From: Rhodospirillaceae bacterium
GTDB lineage: Bacteria > Pseudomonadota > Alphaproteobacteria > SHVP01
NCBI GenBank assembly: GCA_002722055.1
Contig: PBKD01000011.1
Location: 64,791 to 107,330 of the forward strand
DNA: 42,540 bases
Reading direction: 5' to 3'
This document shows positions 38,197 through 42,540 of the stretch, piece after piece (positions within the stretch are counted from its first letter, which is position 1; each line of letters opens with the position of its first letter). The notes beneath the pieces were generated by a model. The model was not told where the DNA came from. It did not search any database and saw nothing but the letters and a program-made list of their open reading frames with translations. A program made the translations under genes and the position numbers.

Positions 38197-40353
38197 TTAT
38201 CTTGCTATTGATAATAGCTCTTCAAACATTTCTCTTGTTGTAGCAACTAACCTTGCAGATGCATTAAACGCATTTTGAAATAGAATCATATTTGCTAATT
38301 CTTCATCGATGTTAACACCTGAGTCATTTTTTACTCTTGCAGATAGTTCAGCTTTCAGTGCACTTGAATCCTTATAACGACTTTCAGCTTCTTCTGCTTT
38401 TATGGATAAATCTGACAAAACCATAGCTGCATATTCTTGTAATGATTTTGTGGTAGCTGAAATATCGCCAGCTTCATTAAATGTAATTTTTAAATCTGAT
38501 ATATTTTGAAAAGCCTTAACCCCTCTATTATCACCTACTGTTAAAGCTGGAGCATTTCCTGCTAATGCAGTAGCACTTAAATCTAATTGAGCTAAGGATA
38601 AATTAGTTGCATTATCAATAATATCTGATCTTACTGATACTCCAAAGGCCTGATCTATTTTAGAGCTTCTTGCTAAGCCAAATAAATTTGATAATGACTT
38701 ATTAGTTCCTCCTCTCAAACTAGTATCAGTATTTGAAGAAAAATGATAATTTTTTAAATTTGCAGCAGGTGTTCCACTAAGTTTTCCATTTGAATCTAAA
38801 GAAAATGTTGCAAAACCTGTAAATGCAGAGTTAAGAGAATTGACTATGTCTTCAAATGTTGTAGCACCTGCCGTTGCAAAGTCGAAGTTAAAGCTTTTTA
38901 TATTTTGACCCCTCGGGCCTATTAAGTCTAGAGTCATGACTCCTGTGGAACCGAATCCATGGGCATCAGAACCTTGAAACCCTGTTTCAAAATGTGATGG
39001 TGAGTTTGATTGAAGTAAATCATTCAATCCAAAATAATCTGCAAAACCTCTTCCTGCTCTACTACTTGGGGAATCTGTATCTTGTAAAATTGCAACACCA
39101 GTTCCAGTGGCAGCTTGAAGAGATAACTTACCACTTACGAGAGAAAGTGCTGTTGCACCAAATTGAGCGTTCACAGCAGTGATAACGTTATTTATAGTAT
39201 TCCCACCTATTGCAGCTGCTGCGCCACCATTCTTTGATACTGTGCCATTTGTGAAGTCAATTAGTACTCTGTCTACAAGAGTATTATTTGCATTTACAGT
39301 TCCTATGGTAACAGAACCTGTAAAGTTATGGTTATCTGTGGATAGTAAACCAACATTTCTTCCAGTAAAAAGCGCAGGAGGCGGCACAGGAGAACTGTTA
39401 TTATGAACTGAATTAAATTTATCAATAACTTTTGATGATAATTCTCCTAAAGATAATAGCATATTCGGAATTTGCACATCTCTCATATCAAGAAGGCCAA
39501 AAACACTTCCAGAGGTAATAAATGGATCAAGAACATCTACTTGAGCAGTTGTTCCGTCAGTATTAATTTTTTGGATTTTTATCTGCTCAAATTCTGTAGA
39601 ACTTGTAATTGTGCCTACAGATGAATAATCTAATTTTCTGTCTAGGTGATCCAAGAGAACTTGCCCTCTTCCAGTGGTAATTCCTATAGCACCTCCATCC
39701 ATCTCAAAAGTTGTTATGTCAACAAATTCAGATAATTTTTTTATAGAAATATCTCTTTGTTCAATAAGTGTAGTTGTATCATCACCGAGACTCAGGCCTT
39801 TAACTATTTTTGGGTTTAGTTGACTCACGACATTAATCTCAGAATTTATCTTCGCAAGAGCTTGCTCAATCCTTACATCTGCATCACGTCTTAAATCCTG
39901 AAGTAATTTGGAAACACGGTTTATTTCATCACTAAAATCTTTCAACTTATTTACCGCAGTAACTCTTGGCACAGCTCCTGAAGGATCAACGGCAAGCCCA
40001 GTTATTTCTCGAAAAGCTCTATCCAGTTGACCAGTAAATGTTAAATCATCCTTAGGGGAACCTAAAAGTGATTGAAATTGTTCGTGTATCAATTTCATAG
40101 ACTCAAATCGTTTTTCCTGAGCAATAACAGTTCTTTCTTCATTTACAAGAAATCTATTTATAGCCCTTGTAGCAGGAGAAGCTGAGACTCCTACAGGATT
40201 TCCACCTAAAACTTTTGACTCAAAACCTACATTTCTTTTAACATAACCATCAGTATTTACATTTGCAATATTATTGGATGTCGTGTTTAGGGCAACTTGG
40301 TTGGCTTGCAACCCTGAAACACCTGTCCTTAAAACAGAGTCAAGGCTAACCAT
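38197..40353 (-). CDS. flgK: Flagellar hook-associated protein 1, FlgK
   Basis: FlgK forms the first hook-filament junction layer. The N-terminus, TGVSGLQANQVALNTTSNNIANVNTDGYVKRNV, is the flagellar rod/hook motif. The C-terminus (GVNIDEELANMILFQNAFNASARLVATTREMFEELLSI) is the matching helix of the family. At 718 residues it is longer than the roughly 550 of enteric FlgK, the extra sequence being a Gly/Asn/Thr-rich middle domain (about residues 330-600). The ATG at 40353 shares bases with the stop of a 33-codon upstream ORF as TAATG. Its own ribosome-binding site is weak, whereas the short ORF has a strong one, so translation may be coupled. A sigma-54-type promoter lies at 40490-40505. Confidence 0.95.
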   Translation of the reverse strand: MVSLDSVLRTGVSGLQANQVALNTTSNNIANVNTDGYVKRNVGFESKVLGGNPVGVSASPATRAINRFLVNEERTVIAQEKRFESMKLIHEQFQSLLGSPKDDLTFTGQLDRAFREITGLAVDPSGAVPRVTAVNKLKDFSDEINRVSKLLQDLRRDADVRIEQALAKINSEINVVSQLNPKIVKGLSLGDDTTTLIEQRDISIKKLSEFVDITTFEMDGGAIGITTGRGQVLLDHLDRKLDYSSVGTITSSTEFEQIKIQKINTDGTTAQVDVLDPFITSGSVFGLLDMRDVQIPNMLLSLGELSSKVIDKFNSVHNNSSPVPPPALFTGRNVGLLSTDNHNFTGSVTIGTVNANNTLVDRVLIDFTNGTVSKNGGAAAAIGGNTINNVITAVNAQFGATALSLVSGKLSLQAATGTGVAILQDTDSPSSRAGRGFADYFGLNDLLQSNSPSHFETGFQGSDAHGFGSTGVMTLDLIGPRGQNIKSFNFDFATAGATTFEDIVNSLNSAFTGFATFSLDSNGKLSGTPAANLKNYHFSSNTDTSLRGGTNKSLSNLFGLARSSKIDQAFGVSVRSDIIDNATNLSLAQLDLSATALAGNAPALTVGDNRGVKAFQNISDLKITFNEAGDISATTKSLQEYAAMVLSDLSIKAEEAESRYKDSSALKAELSARVKNDSGVNIDEELANMILFQNAFNASARLVATTREMFEELLSIAR

Positions 40354-40454
40354 TATTTAAACCTGCAATTATTACCTACAAAAATAGATAAAGTAGGTAA
40401 AATATTCATAAATTTATTTTTGATCACAACTTGAAAAAGCAAGAAGAATCTCAT
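40353..40454 (-). CDS. Possible 33-residue leader peptide coupled to flgK
   Basis: I read a short ORF by hand: ATG at 40452-40454, 33 codons, TAA at 40353-40355. Its stop overlaps the flgK ATG as TAATG. A strong AGGAG (complement at 40463-40467) sits 8 bases upstream of the ATG, whereas flgK has only a weak CAGG about 10 bases before its own start. The predicted peptide begins MRFFLLFQVVIKNKFMNIL; it is hydrophobic and basic. It also begins about 25 bases after the predicted sigma-54 transcript start, so it would be the first thing translated. No homologue is known to me. It could be a leader that sets flgK translation, or chance in AT-rich sequence. Confidence 0.45.
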   Translation of the reverse strand: MRFFLLFQVVIKNKFMNILPTLSIFVGNNCRFK

Positions 40455-40489
40455 TATAAAAACTCCTAATAATAATCATATTTATATAT

Positions 40490-40505
40490 TGCAATCTATA
40501 GGCCA
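40490..40505 (-). promoter_or_regulatory. Sigma-54-type promoter for flgK-flgL
   Basis: Read on the minus strand: TGGCCT (40505-40500), five bases, TTGCA (40494-40490). This matches the RpoN consensus TGGCAC-N5-TTGCA with the invariant GG and GC correctly spaced. The transcript would start near 40479, about 25 bases before the short leader ORF and 125 before flgK. Two similar elements precede the neighbouring flagellar-region genes. RpoN control of flagellar genes is established in several alphaproteobacteria. Confidence 0.65.
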
Positions 40506-40508
40506 AAA

Positions 40509-40534
40509 AAAACGCTGACCTAAATCAGCGTTTT
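40509..40534 (-). terminator. Rho-independent terminator after the Sel1-repeat gene
   Basis: AAAACGCTGA (40509-40518) and TCAGCGTTTT (40525-40534) form a perfect 10-bp stem with a 6-base loop. On the minus strand the stem runs into eight T residues, as expected for termination of the gene ending at 40555. The T run abuts the sigma-54-type element of the next unit. Confidence 0.85.
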
Positions 40535-40554
40535 ATTTGGTCTAGTATAAAGTT

Positions 40555-41271
40555 TTACTCAGTCTCTAAATCGTTTATTACTTCTTTTAAGGTTTCTAGG
40601 TTTTCTTTAGCTAATTCATGCCCTTGGTCTGCCGCCTTAGAAAACAAGTCATAAGCTTTCTCAATATCTGCAGATCCATTTGCTCCCGTAGCATATAATA
40701 CTCCAAGATTGTATTGAGCTGGTGATAGTCCTGCATCTGCAGCAATAGTATAAAGGGTTATTGCTCTCTTTATATCTGTCTCTAGGCCTGTTCCATTTTC
40801 ACATAAAACACCTAAATTAAATATCGCAACAACATAACCTAGCTCAGCTGCTTGACTATACAGTTCAACGGCACGAAGATAATCTCGTGTAACACCTTCT
40901 CCACTTTCATATAATGAACCAAGATTACATTGAGCCTGTGGGTGATTTTTTTCTGCTGCTCGATGATACCAGTATGCTGCTTCCGCTGGATCCTCTTCAA
41001 CACCAAATCCCATATTATATAAAACCCCTAGGCTGTATTCGGCCTCTGTATGCTCTTCATCTGCGGCTTTATTAAAATAGTAATGGGCTTTTTCATAACA
41101 TCTTTCGATACCAGTACCATTTGCATACATCAAACCTAGGTTATAGCAAGCTTCAATATTATTATCTTCAGCAGCTCTTTCCCATACAGAATGGGCTTTT
41201 TCAAAGTCTTTAGCATAAAAAGCATTTGCACCTTTATCAAAATTTATTTGGGCTTCCTCATGGGCAAGCAT
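40555..41271 (-). CDS. Sel1-repeat (TPR-like) protein in flagellar region
   Basis: The 238-residue protein is built almost entirely of five tandem 36-residue Sel1-like repeats at about residues 39-74, 75-110, 111-146, 147-182 and 183-218. Each follows the pattern A-x-x-x-L-G-x-x-Y-x-x-G-x-G ... A-x-x-Y/L-x-x-A-A-(D/E). A TPR-like N-terminal helix pair precedes them. There is no signal peptide, so it is probably a cytoplasmic scaffold. Its neighbours are flgK-flgL and a FliK-like ORF, and a sigma-54-type element lies upstream, so a role in flagellar assembly or its regulation is plausible but inferred. The ATG at 41271 has AAGGA about 9 bases upstream. The gene ends in a clear terminator. The precise function is unknown. 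Confidence 0.85.
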   Translation of the reverse strand: MLAHEEAQINFDKGANAFYAKDFEKAHSVWERAAEDNNIEACYNLGLMYANGTGIERCYEKAHYYFNKAADEEHTEAEYSLGVLYNMGFGVEEDPAEAAYWYHRAAEKNHPQAQCNLGSLYESGEGVTRDYLRAVELYSQAAELGYVVAIFNLGVLCENGTGLETDIKRAITLYTIAADAGLSPAQYNLGVLYATGANGSADIEKAYDLFSKAADQGHELAKENLETLKEVINDLETE

Positions 41272-41314
41272 TTTGTTATCCTTTCGACTAATAAATCAAA
41301 AACTAATCACTACT

Positions 41315-41330
41315 TGCGAATTTCATGCCA
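41315..41330 (-). promoter_or_regulatory. Sigma-54-type promoter for the Sel1-repeat gene
   Basis: On the minus strand: TGGCAT (41330-41325), five bases, TCGCA (41319-41315). The invariant GG and GC and their spacing agree with RpoN promoters, with one deviation (TC for TT at -14/-13). It is embedded in the inverted repeat CTACTTGC/GCAAGTAG, which may be a regulator site. The predicted start, near 41304, leaves about a 33-base leader. Confidence 0.55.
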
Positions 41331-41553
41331 ACTTGCAAGTAGAATATATTAAATCAAATTTTTTTTGACTAATGGATATATATAAACTTTAAAAAAGTTA
41401 ACAAAACTTTTATAAGAAAAATTTTCCTTACCTAGGAAAAAAATTATTATTTATTCTTTAACAAAAGAAAATAAATTGATACGAAAGAAATAATTCAAAA
41501 AAAATTGTTTATATTTCAATTAAGAAAATAGTTAAAATTTGTTAACTAATTAT

Positions 41554-41569
41554 TGGCTCAGCAATTGCT
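41554..41569 (+). promoter_or_regulatory. Sigma-54-type promoter for the FliK-like ORF
   Basis: TGGCTC (41554-41559), five bases, TTGCT (41565-41569) matches TGGCAC-N5-TTGCW with the invariant GG and GC in place. The transcript would begin near 41580, about 30 bases before the ATG at 41611. The -12 half lies within the palindrome AGCAATTGCT (41560-41569). Confidence 0.6.
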
Positions 41570-41610
41570 AATATTACATCGATATTTTTAATTAATTATG
41601 ATTTTATGAA

Positions 41611-42540
41611 ATGACTATCGAAAATATATATATACCAGAGTTTGGTAAAAAAAATATTAAAAATACTGAGAAATCAGTTTTTTCTGATGACTTAAATAAT
41701 GACAAATTTAAGGATATCTTGAAAGAAAATGATTTCAATCTTAGAGAGAATGGTCATTCTTCTAAATATTCAAACATTAGAGAAAATAAAAAAGATAAAG
41801 AACATAAATATACTGATAGAGAAAACCCATCTCACAAAGAAGTAAGTCTAGAAAATATTACTATTAGTGATAAAAGTCATGAATCAAAAGAAGGCTCTTT
41901 ATCAGATGAAAAAGATAACCAAAGCGACCAATCTATTCAAAAAGAAAATACCTATATTTCTAATGAAGAAAATTATTATGAAAAAGATAATAATATAATC
42001 AGTGAAAAAAATATTAACGATACCCAAAATAAATTAAAGACTAATAAATCTGATGATAGTCAAAAGATAGAAACTAATAATGAAAACCAAGCGAAAGAAA
42101 GTAAAAATATAACTACTTCAGAAGGTTCTATTGATAAAGGTTCTATTGATAAAAAGACTCCTACTGATAGTATAAACCAACAAAATATATTTATGAAAGA
42201 ATCAAACATTGGCAATGAAATTAAAGGGGAAAACCTAAATATCATTCAATCTGATAAGATAAATATACCTGTTGAACAACTCGTAAATTTACTTAATCAA
42301 GCTCAACAGCAGCTAACAACTCCAGCAGAAGTTAGCCAACCTTTAGAAAATCAAACAGCTAAACCTGTTGAACAACTTGTAAATTTACTTAATCAAGCTC
42401 AACAACAGCTAACAACTCCAGCAGAAGTTAGCCAACCTTTAGAAAATCAAACAGCTAAACCTGTTGAACAACTCGTAAATTTACTTAATCAAGCTCAACA
42501 GCAGCTAACAACTCCAGCAGAAGTTAGCCAACCTTTAGAA
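41611..42540 (+). CDS. FliK-like repeat protein, N-terminal part (runs off window)
   Basis: I read this ORF directly: ATG at 41611 and 310 open codons to the window edge. Residues 1 to about 219 are low-complexity and very hydrophilic (Lys, Asn, Asp, Glu, Ser). From residue 220 a 32-residue unit is repeated at least 2.8 times; it begins PVEQLVNLLNQAQQQL and continues TTPAEVSQPLENQTAK. Gln/Pro/Thr-rich N-terminal halves are typical of FliK, the secreted ruler that sets hook length. The setting beside flgK, flgL and a sigma-54 element supports this, but the diagnostic C-terminal hook-length domain lies outside the window. No ribosome-binding site precedes the ATG. Another secreted repeat protein is the main alternative. 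Confidence 0.6.
   Translation, partial: MTIENIYIPEFGKKNIKNTEKSVFSDDLNNDKFKDILKENDFNLRENGHSSKYSNIRENKKDKEHKYTDRENPSHKEVSLENITISDKSHESKEGSLSDEKDNQSDQSIQKENTYISNEENYYEKDNNIISEKNINDTQNKLKTNKSDDSQKIETNNENQAKESKNITTSEGSIDKGSIDKKTPTDSINQQNIFMKESNIGNEIKGENLNIIQSDKINIPVEQLVNLLNQAQQQLTTPAEVSQPLENQTAKPVEQLVNLLNQAQQQLTTPAEVSQPLENQTAKPVEQLVNLLNQAQQQLTTPAEVSQPLE
42124..42153 (+). repeat. 15-bp tandem duplication inside the FliK-like ORF
   Basis: GGTTCTATTGATAAA occurs twice in direct succession (42124-42138 and 42139-42153), encoding GSIDK twice and preserving the frame. It is a second, smaller sign of in-frame slippage in this gene. Confidence 0.85.
42268..42540 (+). repeat. 96-bp near-identical tandem repeats (32 residues each)
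   Basis: Units begin at 42268, 42364 and 42460, each 96 bases, and the third is cut by the window end. Over the compared stretch, units 1 and 3 are identical. Unit 2 differs at two third-codon positions (CTC/CTT and CAG/CAA), both silent. The period is a multiple of three, so copy-number change would keep the frame. The array lies in the FliK-like ORF and may extend further. Confidence 0.95.

Larger units (their letters stand above)
41272..41610. other. Divergent intergenic region with regulatory elements, no gene seen
   Basis: This 339-base AT-rich gap separates the Sel1-repeat gene (minus) from the FliK-like ORF (plus). It holds two divergent sigma-54-type elements (41315-41330 minus, 41554-41569 plus), the palindrome ACTTGCAAGT at 41331-41340, and an 8-bp inverted pair CTACTTGC/GCAAGTAG (41310-41317 and 41335-41342) spanning the minus-strand promoter. 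A weak hairpin, TTTTCCT/AGGAAAA, lies at 41422-41440. The rest is A/T-rich without coding potential that I can see. An activator bound in the middle could serve both promoters. Confidence 0.55.

Noticed and set aside
42268-42540. CRISPR-like array
   Set aside because: The repeats are contiguous 96-bp units without spacers, in frame within an ORF.

Overview
The window is about 30% G+C and reads as chromosome from a Gram-negative, flagellated alphaproteobacterium with a compact genome. The AT-richness, tight gene overlaps and low mobile content suggest a small-genome marine lineage. The alphaproteobacterial assignment rests on the order rnpB-mraZ-(dcw cluster)-lpxC-bamD-recN, the ArsR/methyltransferase-metF-split metH operon, the long-linker FtsZ and the tRNA-Met sequence; the finer lineage is inference. 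Nearly everything is standard core genome: I found no transposase, integrase, CRISPR array or defence island.

Layout. Positions 1-20721 (minus strand) hold an almost complete division and cell-wall (dcw) cluster. In transcription order it is mraZ, rsmH, ftsL, ftsI, murE, murF, mraY, murD, ftsW, murG, murC, murB, ddl, ftsQ, ftsA, ftsZ, lpxC, bamD, recN (cut by the window edge). Most junctions overlap by 1-26 bases, often as ATGA or TAATG. The cluster builds the lipid-II precursor (MurC-F, Ddl, MurB, MraY, MurG), assembles the divisome (FtsL, FtsI, FtsW, FtsQ, FtsA, FtsZ), and ends in outer-membrane biogenesis (LpxC, BamD) and DNA repair (RecN). Upstream of mraZ are a good sigma-70-type promoter and five TGG cores at exact 10-bp spacing, a likely MraZ operator. 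Next comes the RNase P RNA gene with its own promoter.

Positions 21341-24562 (minus) carry an AmpD-type amidase, a tandem pair of EamA-family transporters (the second broken by an in-frame TGA), and a DjlA-like J-domain protein. Positions 24669-28292 (plus) hold a fused 5-oxoprolinase/hydantoinase (HyuA-HyuB). Positions 28299-34201 (minus) are a methionine-cycle operon: an ArsR-methyltransferase regulator of SahR type, metF, metH split into two genes, and a pterin-carbinolamine dehydratase. A 20-bp near-perfect palindrome lies just before the regulator's start codon. Positions 34482-35884 (plus) carry mlaA-mlaC, followed by tRNA-Met and mnmA on the minus strand.

Positions 37249-42540 are flagellar: flgL and flgK, a 33-codon ORF coupled to the flgK start, a Sel1-repeat protein, and divergently a FliK-like ORF that runs off the window. 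Three sigma-54-type -24/-12 promoters precede these units, suggesting one RpoN-dependent flagellar regulon. The FliK-like ORF contains near-identical 96-bp (32-residue) tandem repeats, which are the most eye-catching feature of the window.
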